This document shows positions 42,906 to 51,287 of a DNA stretch of 64,000 bases, piece by piece. The notes below the pieces were generated by a model that did not search any database, was not told where the DNA came from, and saw nothing but the letters and a program-made list of their open reading frames with translations. Every line of letters starts with the position of its first letter. Position 1 is the first letter of the stretch. Made by a program: the position numbers and the translations under genes. The DNA lies in the NCBI GenBank assembly GCA_018262715.1, contig JADFDS010000032.1, positions 62,001 to 126,000 on the forward strand, in the 5' to 3' direction. Origin of the DNA: Bacteroidota bacterium (GTDB lineage Bacteria; Bacteroidota; Bacteroidia; Bacteroidales; VadinHA17).

Positions 42906-44201
42906 ATGAAGATACTGTATTATGACTGCTTTTCAGGCATCAGCGGAGACATGAACCTGGGTGCGCTGCTTGACCTGGGTGTAAGCAGCGAAATCCTGAC
43001 CGACGGTCTGCAGAAACTTAATACGGGTGGCTGGAAGCTGGATATCAGTCGGGACCAGAGACATGGCATCACCGGCACTAAAGTTACCGTCATCACAGAT
43101 CATAATGATCATGAGCACACGTACGGAAATGCTCATGATCATGACCATCACCATGACCATGAGTTCAATCATGGTCACAATCATAAGCACGATCATCAGC
43201 ACAATCATGAGCATCGCTATGACCATCAGCATGAGCACAGGAACCTTGCCGACATAGAAAAGATAATTAAGGGGAGCGGTCTGCCGGCTCCGGTCAGTGA
43301 TCTGGCGATGAAGATATTCAGGCATATAGCCGAAGCTGAAGCAGCTGTCCATGACAAGCCCTTGCATGAGATTCATTTTCATGAGGTGGGTGCAATTGAC
43401 TCCATTGTTGACATAGTGGGTGCAGCCATTTGCCTCAATGAGCTCGGAGCAGACAGGGTTTATGTTTCGGAGATTGAGCTCGGGAGCGGCATGGTAAGGT
43501 GCCAGCACGGACTGCTGCCTGTCCCTGCACCTGCAACAGCACGGATCATCAGCGGATTCCCGGTTCATATCGGCGGAGTGGATTTTGAAGCCACCACCCC
43601 AACCGGGGCTGCAATTATTGCCGCCATTGCAGAACCATTGCCGCCCTCAATGAGGATGGTCATCAGGAAGAGCGGTTACGGCATTGGTCAGAAGAACAAT
43701 CCTTCAAGGCCCAACATACTCAGGGTTAGTCTGGCGGAGACAGCCGGTGAAGCTGAGAAAGGGCATTCGGCAAGACTTGTTGAATGCAATATGGATGACA
43801 TGAATCCTGAGATGTCGGAATATATTTCCGGCAGGCTTTTCGCCGCAGGCGCAGGAGACGTATGGTTCACACCGGTGATAATGAAAAAGGGGCGGCCTGC
43901 CTTCACCCTGAGCGTCATATGTGAGGAGGATCAGCTCAATGCTGTCAGGGAGATACTGTTCACCGAGTCAACCACAATCGGGCTGAGGGTCCTGTCCTTC
44001 TCCAAGGAGACGCTTCACCGCGAATTTGAAGAGGTTGAAACAAGGTTTGGAAAGGTAACGGTCAAGAAGTCATACTTCAACGGCAGGCTGGTCTCGGTCA
44101 AGCCGGAAGCGGACAGGTGTGCAGCCATTGCAGCCACGATGGGAATACCGATGAAAAACGTGATCCGGGAAATAACCTCGCTAACCAGGGAAGAATCATG
44201 A
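42906..44201 (+). CDS. larC: Nickel-pincer cofactor nickel insertase LarC
   Basis: CTP-dependent cyclometallase that inserts nickel into the pyridinium-bisthiocarboxylate mononucleotide precursor of the nickel-pincer cofactor. The 431-residue protein begins MKILYYDCFSGISGDMNLGA, the LarC signature. Residues 66-111 form a histidine-rich segment with 20 His in 46 residues, probably nickel storage or delivery. The C-terminal half includes ECNMDDMNPE (about 296-305). In Lactiplantibacillus plantarum, larC is split by a programmed frameshift, whereas here one continuous frame encodes both parts. The ATG at 42906 is chosen over an upstream in-frame start because it matches the family N-terminus. 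Its stop overlaps larE by ATGA. Confidence 0.94.
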   Translation: MKILYYDCFSGISGDMNLGALLDLGVSSEILTDGLQKLNTGGWKLDISRDQRHGITGTKVTVITDHNDHEHTYGNAHDHDHHHDHEFNHGHNHKHDHQHNHEHRYDHQHEHRNLADIEKIIKGSGLPAPVSDLAMKIFRHIAEAEAAVHDKPLHEIHFHEVGAIDSIVDIVGAAICLNELGADRVYVSEIELGSGMVRCQHGLLPVPAPATARIISGFPVHIGGVDFEATTPTGAAIIAAIAEPLPPSMRMVIRKSGYGIGQKNNPSRPNILRVSLAETAGEAEKGHSARLVECNMDDMNPEMSEYISGRLFAAGAGDVWFTPVIMKKGRPAFTLSVICEEDQLNAVREILFTESTTIGLRVLSFSKETLHREFEEVETRFGKVTVKKSYFNGRLVSVKPEADRCAAIAATMGIPMKNVIREITSLTREES

Positions 44202-45001
44202 CCGTTGCACTGAAACTTGACAGACTGAAGTCGATCCTTTCCGAATCAGGTTCGGCAGTAATAGCCCTGTCAGGAGGCACTGACAGCACATTCCTTGCCA
44301 GTGTTGCTGCAGAGGTGCCCGGACTCCGCATGATGGCAGTGACGGTAAGCACCCCGTATATGTTCTCATCGGAGGTTGATGAGGCTTCCCGCTTCTGCTC
44401 GGAGAAGGGCATTGCCCACCGGCAGGCCGGGTTTGACATTCCGCCTTCTGTTGCGTTAAATCCTCCCGACCGGTGTTATCTGTGCAAGAAGGAGGTTATG
44501 AAAGCGATCTCCTCTGTGGCGAAGGAAGAGGGATATGCATTTATCTTTGACGGCACCAACGCAGATGACCTGCTTGATTACCGTCCGGGACTGAGGGCTC
44601 TCGCGGAAGAGGGTATAAGAAGTCCGCTTGCCGAAGCCCGTCTGACAAAGGATGAGATAAGGGCGCTGGCCAGGGTGGCCGGCCTCGAGGTAGCTGACAG
44701 ACCCTCGAACACCTGCCTGCTGACCCGCTTTCCCCATGACACGGAGATTAAACCCGCCGATCTCAGGAAGGCCGGGGAGGCTGAAAGGATACTGAAGGAA
44801 GCAGGATTCTCAGGCGCCCGGCTCAGGGTGCACGGTGAACTGGTCAGGCTTGAGCTGATGAGAGAGCAGTTTGAACTGATTGCCCTGTCTGAAACAAGAA
44901 TGGCAATTGCTGCTGCACTGAAAAAGCTTGGTTACAGGTATATAACAATTGACGCTGAAGGGTACCGGAGCGGAAGCATGAACAAAACGACGAAAGAATG
45001 A
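44198..45001 (+). CDS. larE: Nickel-pincer cofactor sulfur transferase LarE
   Basis: ATP-dependent PP-loop enzyme (267 residues) that converts the two carboxylates of the pyridinium precursor to thiocarboxylates. The ATP motif SGGTDS is at 25-30. Cys173 in PSNTCLLTR aligns with the sulfur-donating cysteine of L. plantarum LarE (Cys176). Two further cysteines, C93 and C96 in DRCYLCK, are present. From memory, LarE homologues with three such cysteines can hold a [4Fe-4S] cluster and act without self-destruction. The ATG at 44198 overlaps the larC stop, and the last bases overlap larB. Confidence 0.93.
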   Translation: MTVALKLDRLKSILSESGSAVIALSGGTDSTFLASVAAEVPGLRMMAVTVSTPYMFSSEVDEASRFCSEKGIAHRQAGFDIPPSVALNPPDRCYLCKKEVMKAISSVAKEEGYAFIFDGTNADDLLDYRPGLRALAEEGIRSPLAEARLTKDEIRALARVAGLEVADRPSNTCLLTRFPHDTEIKPADLRKAGEAERILKEAGFSGARLRVHGELVRLELMREQFELIALSETRMAIAAALKKLGYRYITIDAEGYRSGSMNKTTKE

Positions 45002-45744
45002 ATTCATCAGAGCTTGAAAAGATACTGAAGGAAATCAGGACCGGGAAGGTGAGTGTTGAAGAGGCGATGGAGAAGCTTCGTGACTTTCCCTATACAGACC
45101 TGGGATTTGCACGCATTGACCATCACCGGGAGCTGAGGACAGGGTACCCTGAAATAGTATACTGTGCCGGCAAAACCCCGGAGCAGGTCAGGGCCATTTT
45201 CAAGGCCATGGAGGGACACGACAATAATATAATAGGTACCAGGGCCGTAAAGGAGATGTTCAACTATATCAGTCCCTTTTTTCCCGAAGCAGTCTATTAT
45301 GAGACTGCACGGATAATCAGCATAAGGAGAAAGGAGATAGTTCCCCCTGTATCGAAAATAGCAATCATTACTGCCGGTACCTCCGACATCCCTGTTGCCG
45401 AGGAAGCTGCCGTCACTGCCGAGCTGCTCGGAAACGAGGTGGTAAGGATCTATGATGCCGGTGTGGCCGGGATACACAGGCTGGTTGACAAGCTTCCTGA
45501 GATAAGGAACTGCAGGGTATCTGTGGTGATTGCGGGCATGGAGGGAGCACTTGCGAGCGTGGTTGGCGGACTGGTAAACATGCCGGTGATAGCCGTACCC
45601 ACCAGTGTGGGTTACGGTGCCTCCTTTGAAGGTATCTCTGCGCTGCTGGCAATGATGACAAGCTGTGCAGCCGGCGTTACTGTGGTGAATATAGACAACG
45701 GTTTCGGGGCAGGCTTTGCGGCCAGCCGGATCAACAGGCTCTGA
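44998..45744 (+). CDS. larB: Nickel-pincer cofactor carboxylase/hydrolase LarB
   Basis: First enzyme of the cofactor pathway: it carboxylates nicotinic acid adenine dinucleotide at C5 and hydrolyses it to the pyridinium-3,5-biscarboxylate mononucleotide. The 248-residue protein has an N-terminal helical region and a PurE/AIR-carboxylase-like core with ITAGTSDIPVAEEA at 124-137 and AGMEGALASVVGGLVNMPVI at 179-198. Cys223 in MTSCAAGV corresponds to the catalytic cysteine (Cys221 in L. plantarum). It starts within the larE stop (ATGA) and is followed 5 bp later by the WbqC-like gene. Confidence 0.93.
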   Translation: MNSSELEKILKEIRTGKVSVEEAMEKLRDFPYTDLGFARIDHHRELRTGYPEIVYCAGKTPEQVRAIFKAMEGHDNNIIGTRAVKEMFNYISPFFPEAVYYETARIISIRRKEIVPPVSKIAIITAGTSDIPVAEEAAVTAELLGNEVVRIYDAGVAGIHRLVDKLPEIRNCRVSVVIAGMEGALASVVGGLVNMPVIAVPTSVGYGASFEGISALLAMMTSCAAGVTVVNIDNGFGAGFAASRINRL

Positions 45745-45749
45745 TTGCC

Positions 45750-46391
45750 ATGGCTGATGAGCTCCTCCTTTCAACCGCATACTTCCCTCCTGCCGGGTAT
45801 ATGAGTCTGATTGCCTGCAGCATGGGTGTGCTGATTGAACGGGAGGAAAACTATCACAAGCAGACCTGGCGTAACAGGTGCCTTGTCATGAGTGCAAACG
45901 GTCCGCTGCCCCTGGTTGTTCCGGTACTCAGGGGATCATTCCATAAGACAGCGATAAGGGATCTGAGGATAGACAACAGCAGACGATGGAAGGAACTGCA
46001 TCTCAGGGGAATTGTTTCCGGCTATGCGGCCGCTCCATTCTTTGAGTTTTACTTTGATCTCATATCAGCGGTGTTGTCAAAGACACACCCATTTCTGCTT
46101 GATCTTAACAGTGAGGCACTTGAGGCGGTATGCCGGGCCACGGGCATTGATGTGCCGGTCGGTTACACTGACCGCTATGAGCCTGAGGGCACACGGGAAA
46201 ATGACTACAGGTACCGGATCACTCCCAAAAAGCCGTCAGAGATACCCGGGTACAGGGATCTGCCCTATACGCAGGTCTTCGGAGAGAAACAAGGTTTCGT
46301 TCCGGGGCTGAGCATAATAGACATGCTGCTTAATAACGGCCCAGGGACCCGAGCGTTGTTGCTGAGGTCCCTGGGAGCAGACAACTGTTAA
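45750..46391 (+). CDS. WbqC-like family protein
   Basis: A 213-residue soluble protein of the WbqC family. Recognised by the N-terminal STAYFPPAGYMSLIA (8-22), the YHKQTWRNRC segment (35-44) and the C-terminal YTQVFGEKQGFVPGLSIIDM (176-195). Some family members sit in O-antigen or sugar-modification clusters and are annotated as possible transferases, but no reaction is firmly established to my knowledge. Here it trails the lar operon by 5 bp, so it is probably cotranscribed, though nothing links it to the nickel cofactor. A 10-bp perfect inverted repeat lies inside its 3' end. Confidence 0.75.
   Translation: MADELLLSTAYFPPAGYMSLIACSMGVLIEREENYHKQTWRNRCLVMSANGPLPLVVPVLRGSFHKTAIRDLRIDNSRRWKELHLRGIVSGYAAAPFFEFYFDLISAVLSKTHPFLLDLNSEALEAVCRATGIDVPVGYTDRYEPEGTRENDYRYRITPKKPSEIPGYRDLPYTQVFGEKQGFVPGLSIIDMLLNNGPGTRALLLRSLGADNC
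46340..46375. other. Perfect 10-bp inverted repeat in the 3' end of the WbqC-like gene
   Basis: CCCAGGGACC at 46340-46349 pairs with GGTCCCTGGG at 46366-46375 across a 16-nt loop. No T run follows on either strand, so it is not a classical intrinsic terminator. It may stabilise the ends of the two convergent transcripts or weaken read-through. Confidence 0.45.
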
Positions 46392-46396
46392 CAACT

Positions 46397-47911
46397 TTAG
46401 AACTTCAGTCCCAGAGTGACTGACAGGTACTTATCCTTTATATTCAGATTAACCGGATCACTGGTGTATTCCGGGACTGCCCTTGAATCATCGGGGTACA
46501 TCATGTATGATTCATAGCTGTTGAGCCACACCATTGCCACGTCGATGTAGAAATTATCCTGCCTGTATCCCAACCCTGCGCTGTATCCGTTTGATGAAGC
46601 ATCCTCATTCAGTGTTCCTTCAGTGAATGCTGAACCGTGATGGCTGTATCCGCCCCTCAGGTAGAGGGGTCCGAGGCGTGCCTCGGCGCCAAGCCTGAGG
46701 TTGCCTGTAGCACCCACCTCGGAAGCCAGGTCTTCGTTTTCGGTCTCGAAGTTATAGCCGTCAGCCCCCTTGCTAAGCCGGGCGGTGGCATAATCGATGA
46801 ACTCATAATCAGCGCTGATCAGTCCGAAGTTACCTATCTGGTACGCGATACCTGCATTCAGGTGATAAGGGGTTGTCACACGGTAACGGTATGTCATATC
46901 TTCATTGTTGACAACCGGGTTGGCATCGTCAGAAGGATCGGCCGGTGTGTCATTGTCAAGCTTGACTGACAGACTGTTATAAAAAACCTCATCGATAGTG
47001 TAGATGGTAGGTGTGGTGAAACCTACACCGATGCGGAGTGATTCGAAAGGTCTTACAATTGCTCCCAGCTTGAAGTTCCAGCCTGAACCCGTAGCCTTGA
47101 AATGATCGGTATAGGTGAAATTCACAAAGTCGAAGGTATTCTGTGCATCATCTGACTCCAGATGGCTGTAATGACCGGTATATGAGACATTGGTGATACC
47201 GAATCCGGCTCCCAGATAAACCTTGTCGCCAAGGCTGGCGCCAAGGGCAATGGTATGCTCATTGCTGTATCCCGAGTTATCAATGACTCTCTTCAGTTTC
47301 TGTCCATATTCGGGATAAGTTTCCCCGTAATAAGAGAAGATTGATGCGTATTCATCGAGATAATTCGGAAGGGTATCAATAAGGTATGTATCATATGCCA
47401 TAAATGCCGTACCGCCGAGTTCGCCGGTTCTGTAGCCGGTGGCCTGCAGGGCCCAGAAGTCAGCCATGGAACTGTTGTTGCTGATGCCGTCAATGACTGC
47501 ATTCCTGTAGTAATTATTGGTTCTGTTGAAGGTATAGGCAAGGTTCAGGTTTGTGAGTCCTTTTCCGCTGCCTGTACGGAATGATGAAACCAATCCGGCC
47601 TGGCCGAGAGTCAGTCCGGAGTAGCTGTCGTCAGAGCCGTATCCGTTCCAGTCAGTGTTCAGGTCGCGGAAGAAGACAGCGGGAGTGATTGATACTTCTG
47701 TTGAGCGGAAGACGCCTGCCGCTGCGGGGTTGAGTCCAATCGCCGACACGTCGCCTCCGAGTGCGGTAAAAGCGCCGCTCATACCGTTGAACCTTGCGGT
47801 TCCCTGGTAGAATAGCCTTGAGTACCTCAGTGCATCATCCATGTTCTGTCCGGCCAGCCAGGCAGGAAGCATCAGAATTGATGCGGCAATCAGAAATATT
47901 TTTCTTTTCAT
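46397..47911 (-). CDS. FadL/OmpP1-like outer-membrane transport protein
   Basis: Predicted 504-residue outer-membrane beta-barrel. A signal peptide (about 1-22, ending WLAGQ) is followed by QNMDDALRYSRLFYQGTARF and the glycine-rich SAIGLNPAAAGVF, typical of the OmpP1/FadL family. The chain is barrel-like throughout, and the last strand LSVTLGLKF ends in phenylalanine as the assembly machinery expects. Members import hydrophobic compounds such as long-chain fatty acids; the ligand here is unknown. The frame extends 18 codons upstream, but the ATG at 47911 (MKRKIFLIAA) starts the signal peptide. It lies 80 bp downstream of the lipoprotein gene on the same strand. Confidence 0.85.
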   Translation of the reverse strand: MKRKIFLIAASILMLPAWLAGQNMDDALRYSRLFYQGTARFNGMSGAFTALGGDVSAIGLNPAAAGVFRSTEVSITPAVFFRDLNTDWNGYGSDDSYSGLTLGQAGLVSSFRTGSGKGLTNLNLAYTFNRTNNYYRNAVIDGISNNSSMADFWALQATGYRTGELGGTAFMAYDTYLIDTLPNYLDEYASIFSYYGETYPEYGQKLKRVIDNSGYSNEHTIALGASLGDKVYLGAGFGITNVSYTGHYSHLESDDAQNTFDFVNFTYTDHFKATGSGWNFKLGAIVRPFESLRIGVGFTTPTIYTIDEVFYNSLSVKLDNDTPADPSDDANPVVNNEDMTYRYRVTTPYHLNAGIAYQIGNFGLISADYEFIDYATARLSKGADGYNFETENEDLASEVGATGNLRLGAEARLGPLYLRGGYSHHGSAFTEGTLNEDASSNGYSAGLGYRQDNFYIDVAMVWLNSYESYMMYPDDSRAVPEYTSDPVNLNIKDKYLSVTLGLKF

Positions 47912-47991
47912 TTTCTTGAATTTTAAACTATACACTTCCTGTTGCTCCTGCAGACTGCGGAACATTTATCAGCATTTATTGACCTGTATTT

Positions 47992-49479
47992 TTACCTTCT
48001 GCCGCCTGAGCTGCTCCTGCCACCTGATGAAGAGGATGAAGAGGATGATGAGGATGATGAGGATGATGAGCTTCCGGAGCTATAGCTTCCGCCTGATGAA
48101 CTGGAGCTTCCCGAACTGTAGCTTCTGCTTCCCGAAGAGTACGATGACCCGCTGCTTCTGCTTCCCGAAGAGTATGAGGAACCGCTGCTGCTGCGTGAAG
48201 GAGCAGAGTACTGCACCGGTGATGATGACGACCTTGAGGGTGTGTATGCCGGGGTAGTGCTGCTGCTTCGCGGGGTACTGGTTCTGTTGTATACCGTTCC
48301 GCTGCTCTGGGTTGTGGTACCGCTGTTGCTGCGGGTAGTGTTGTATGACGGTCTTGAGCTTACCCTCGGGTTGTTGTAGCTCGGGGTATAGCTTCTCTCA
48401 GCAGGCTGGTACTGGGGCCTGTTTACAGTCTGTGTCTGTGTCTGTGTCCTGACCGGTGTCTGCTGCTGTGTCCGGGTCTGAGTGGTGGTTTCAGTCCTCA
48501 CAGGAGACTGTGTACGTGTCTGAGTCTGGTTCTGGACGGTGGTGTTATCCGATTCGCGTCTTGTATATTCAGGTCTTGAGACGGTTGCAGCGCCCTGATT
48601 GGAATTGCTGACAGTTCCATCCTGGGTTCTGCGGGTACCGGTTGTTGTTCCGGCAGCAGCGGCTTCCCTGTTGGGGGAGGATTCAGTGGCTGTCCTCCTT
48701 GAACCGGCGGGAGTGTTGCCTGTCCCGGCCGGCAATGCGGTGCCTGACACATCCCTTCTGCTGTTCATGTCACCTGAAGGTGCATAGCCTGACTTGGTCC
48801 TGATATCAGTGTTGGAGTATGATCCTCTTGACATGGAGCTGTATCCGCCTCTGCGGGCGATATTTTCCACATATCCGCCATCATTGTAATGTGAGGGGTA
48901 TCCGTAGCCGGAGTACCAGGGATAGTAACCGGGGTATCCGTAACCGTAATAGCCACCGTAATAATTATAATAGGAATACGGGCTGTAACCCCATGAGTAG
49001 TACGGGCTGTAGTATGAATAGGGAGAGTAATAATCATAGTAGAAGGGATCATAACCCCAGGAATAGGGTGATCCGTAAGATCCCCAGTACCCATAGCCGA
49101 AGCCGAGTCTCATCGAGAACGGTGAGTAGTAGAACGGATCTCTCCAGTAAGGATAGAAGTAATCATCATTGAAGAGGTATATCCTGTCGGCCGCACCACC
49201 GTAATAGTTATTTACTATTGTCGGTTCGCCGGCTGCAGCGTATGCCGAATACTCATCATCCGGAACGAATTCGTCAGCGATGAGTGTATCTCCTGCATAG
49301 ATATTGTCATAATAGGACTGTCCGGCATTCCTGTCCTGGACCGTGGGACCAGCCACAGCCACCGGATTCTCAGACGGCCTGTAATACAGGTCATCGTTGT
49401 TGGCTCCTGTGAAGCGGAGTGATGAACACGCGCTTGTTATCACAAGTATTGCCGGGATTATGTACCAAAACCTTTTCAT
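47992..49479 (-). CDS. Tyr/Gly-rich and Ser-rich low-complexity lipoprotein
   Basis: A 495-residue exported protein of unrecognised family. The N-terminus is a lipoprotein signal with lipobox TSAC (Cys18). A short ordinary stretch (20-95) follows, then a region at about 95-198 dominated by Tyr, Gly, Pro and Ser (repeats such as YYSPY and GYGYPGYY). Next is a Thr/Gln/Arg-rich part (about 310-365, TQTRTQ repeats), and finally a Ser-rich tail (400-495) with SGSSYSSGSR repeats, a run of serines and terminal GGRR. The composition suggests an extended surface or matrix protein. Small lipoproteins of this style occur in Bacteroidota, but I know no function. Confidence 0.7.
   Translation of the reverse strand: MKRFWYIIPAILVITSACSSLRFTGANNDDLYYRPSENPVAVAGPTVQDRNAGQSYYDNIYAGDTLIADEFVPDDEYSAYAAAGEPTIVNNYYGGAADRIYLFNDDYFYPYWRDPFYYSPFSMRLGFGYGYWGSYGSPYSWGYDPFYYDYYSPYSYYSPYYSWGYSPYSYYNYYGGYYGYGYPGYYPWYSGYGYPSHYNDGGYVENIARRGGYSSMSRGSYSNTDIRTKSGYAPSGDMNSRRDVSGTALPAGTGNTPAGSRRTATESSPNREAAAAGTTTGTRRTQDGTVSNSNQGAATVSRPEYTRRESDNTTVQNQTQTRTQSPVRTETTTQTRTQQQTPVRTQTQTQTVNRPQYQPAERSYTPSYNNPRVSSRPSYNTTRSNSGTTTQSSGTVYNRTSTPRSSSTTPAYTPSRSSSSPVQYSAPSRSSSGSSYSSGSRSSGSSYSSGSRSYSSGSSSSSGGSYSSGSSSSSSSSSSSSSSSSGGRSSSGGRR
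48026..48070. repeat. Nine-bp-period microsatellite encoding polyserine
   Basis: Repeats of GATGATGAG with GATGAAGAG variants; on the coding (minus) strand these read TCA TCA TCC and similar serine codons, 15 in a row. Because the period is a multiple of three, slippage would change the serine tract length without a frameshift. Confidence 0.8.
48121..48186. repeat. Two 33-bp tandem units in the Ser-rich tail
   Basis: Units at 48121-48153 and 48154-48186 both begin GCTTCTGCTTCCCGAAGAGT and differ at a few positions near their ends. Each encodes one 11-residue Ser/Gly/Tyr/Arg repeat (SSGSSYSSGSR type) of the lipoprotein tail. Confidence 0.8.
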
Positions 49480-49678
49480 TTCAATCTCCTTCTGGTTATC
49501 TATCCAAAATTATACAAATTCCGTACCAATTTCACTCAGCAGGCCAGTTATTTATAATGCACCGAAATAAGTAAAAACTCAGCATCATAATCAGGCTCAC
49601 TTTCCGGTTCACAAGATTTGTCTATTTTTACGCCATCATTTTTGAGAATTAACAATAATACAAAATTATAACTGAGGA

Positions 49679-51154
49679 ATGGCCAAATTTCTTACTAACA
49701 GGGAGGAGAATTATTCACAGTGGTACAATGACCTGGTGATAAAGGCTGACATGGCTGAGAACTCGGCCGTGCGTGGTTGCATGGTCATCAAGCCTTACGG
49801 ATACGCGATATGGGAAAAAATACAGTCGGAACTTGACCGGATGTTCAAGGCCACAGGTCATGTCAATGCATATTTCCCGCTCTTCATTCCCAAATCATTC
49901 TTCAGCCGCGAGGCTGCCCATGTGGAGGGATTTGCCAAGGAGTGTGCCGTTGTAACCCATTACAGGCTCAAGAACTCTCCGGACGGCAAAGGCATTGTTG
50001 TTGACCCTGATGCCCGTCTGGAGGAGGAACTCATCGTGAGACCAACATCGGAAACAATTATCTGGAACACATACAAGGACTGGATCCAGTCATACCGTGA
50101 CCTGCCGCTGCTTATCAATCAGTGGGCCAATGTGGTAAGGTGGGAGATGCGGACGAGGCTTTTCCTCCGTACCACCGAATTCCTGTGGCAGGAGGGTCAT
50201 ACGGCTCACGCCACAAGGCAGGAAGCCGAAGAGGAGGCTGTAAGGATACTGAATCTCTATACTGACTTCGTTGAGAATTACATGGGAGTGCCTGTAATCA
50301 AGGGGGTAAAGACTGAGAGCGAGAAGTTTGCCGGTGCCATTGATACCTATACAATCGAAATGCTCATGCAGGACGGCAAAGCGCTGCAGGGCGGAACAAG
50401 CCACTTCCTCGGGCAAAATTTCGCAAAGGCATTTGATGTGCAGTTTACAAACCAGGAGGGCAAGCTCGATTATGTCTGGGCAACCTCATGGGGAGTCACC
50501 ACCCGCCTGATCGGCGCACTGATAATGGCTCACGCCGACAATAACGGACTGGTGCTCCCGCCGAAGCTGGCTCCTATCCAGGTTGTGATAGTCCCAATTT
50601 ACAAAGGCAACGATCAGCTTGACAAAATCTCCGATATCGCCGTTGATATCAGGCAACAGCTTGAAAAGGCAGGGCTCACTGTCAAGTATGACAACCGTGA
50701 CACCCAGAAGCCCGGATTCAAATTTGCTGAATACGAGCTTAAAGGAGTTCCGGTGAGGCTGGCGATAGGTCCCCGCGATGCGGAAGAGGGCACCGTGGAG
50801 GTAGCCCGCCGTGACACCCTGACCAAGGAGACCATCAGGCGCGAAAACGTCGTGGCACATGTCATCGGTCTCATGGAAGACATACAGCAGAACATTTTCA
50901 GGAAAGCTGTTGAATTCAGGGAAAACAACACCTTCACGGCTGATACCTGGGAGGAGTTCACGGACATCATCGAAAACAGGGGCGGCTTCGTTCTTGCACA
51001 CTGGGACGGCACACCGGAGACTGAAGAAAAAATAAAGGACCTCACCAAGGCCACCATCAGGGCGATACCCCTTGACAGCAGGGAAGAAAAGGGCAAATGT
51101 ATCCTTTCCGGCAATCCTTCAAACCAGAGAGTATTGTTCGCAAGAGCCTACTAA
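49679..51154 (+). CDS. proS: Prolyl-tRNA synthetase (archaeal/eukaryotic type)
   Basis: Class IIa aminoacyl-tRNA synthetase of 491 residues charging tRNA-Pro. It is the short form without the bacterial editing insertion. Motif 2 region: RPTSE at 121-125, [20 protein letters not shown] at 154-173 with HTAH at 174-177. The anticodon-binding domain begins near 300 ([11 protein letters not shown]). A zinc-domain-like C-terminal extension of the eukaryotic-type enzymes follows, ending RVLFARAY. This type is common in Bacteroidota. The gene follows a 199-bp gap with the divergent lipoprotein gene; TATTTTTA near 49623 is a weak -7 candidate. Confidence 0.96.
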   Translation: MAKFLTNREENYSQWYNDLVIKADMAENSAVRGCMVIKPYGYAIWEKIQSELDRMFKATGHVNAYFPLFIPKSFFSREAAHVEGFAKECAVVTHYRLKNSPDGKGIVVDPDARLEEELIVRPTSETIIWNTYKDWIQSYRDLPLLINQWANVVRWEMRTRLFLRTTEFLWQEGHTAHATRQEAEEEAVRILNLYTDFVENYMGVPVIKGVKTESEKFAGAIDTYTIEMLMQDGKALQGGTSHFLGQNFAKAFDVQFTNQEGKLDYVWATSWGVTTRLIGALIMAHADNNGLVLPPKLAPIQVVIVPIYKGNDQLDKISDIAVDIRQQLEKAGLTVKYDNRDTQKPGFKFAEYELKGVPVRLAIGPRDAEEGTVEVARRDTLTKETIRRENVVAHVIGLMEDIQQNIFRKAVEFRENNTFTADTWEEFTDIIENRGGFVLAHWDGTPETEEKIKDLTKATIRAIPLDSREEKGKCILSGNPSNQRVLFARAY

Positions 51155-51287
51155 ACAGATTATTGCGTCAGACAGGCATAGGTCACCCACGGATTTACTC
51201 CATGAGGTAACTTATGTTTTAATGGATACCGGTTGTTTTTGTTTGAAATAAATCTGTAATTTTAGACAATTCAGCAATTGAACAGTT

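Noticed and set aside
43101-43240. Possible CRISPR-like or short repeat array
   Set aside because: The repetitive CATGA/ATCA pattern is simply codons of the LarC histidine-rich segment; there are no regular repeats and spacers.
47998-48257. Plus-strand open frames across the serine-rich tail
   Set aside because: They are shadows of the low-complexity minus-strand gene, with no start context or family features.
49480-49678. tRNA or small RNA in the largest intergenic gap
   Set aside because: No cloverleaf, TTCGA-type arm or stable hairpin was found; the AT-rich gap looks like divergent promoters.
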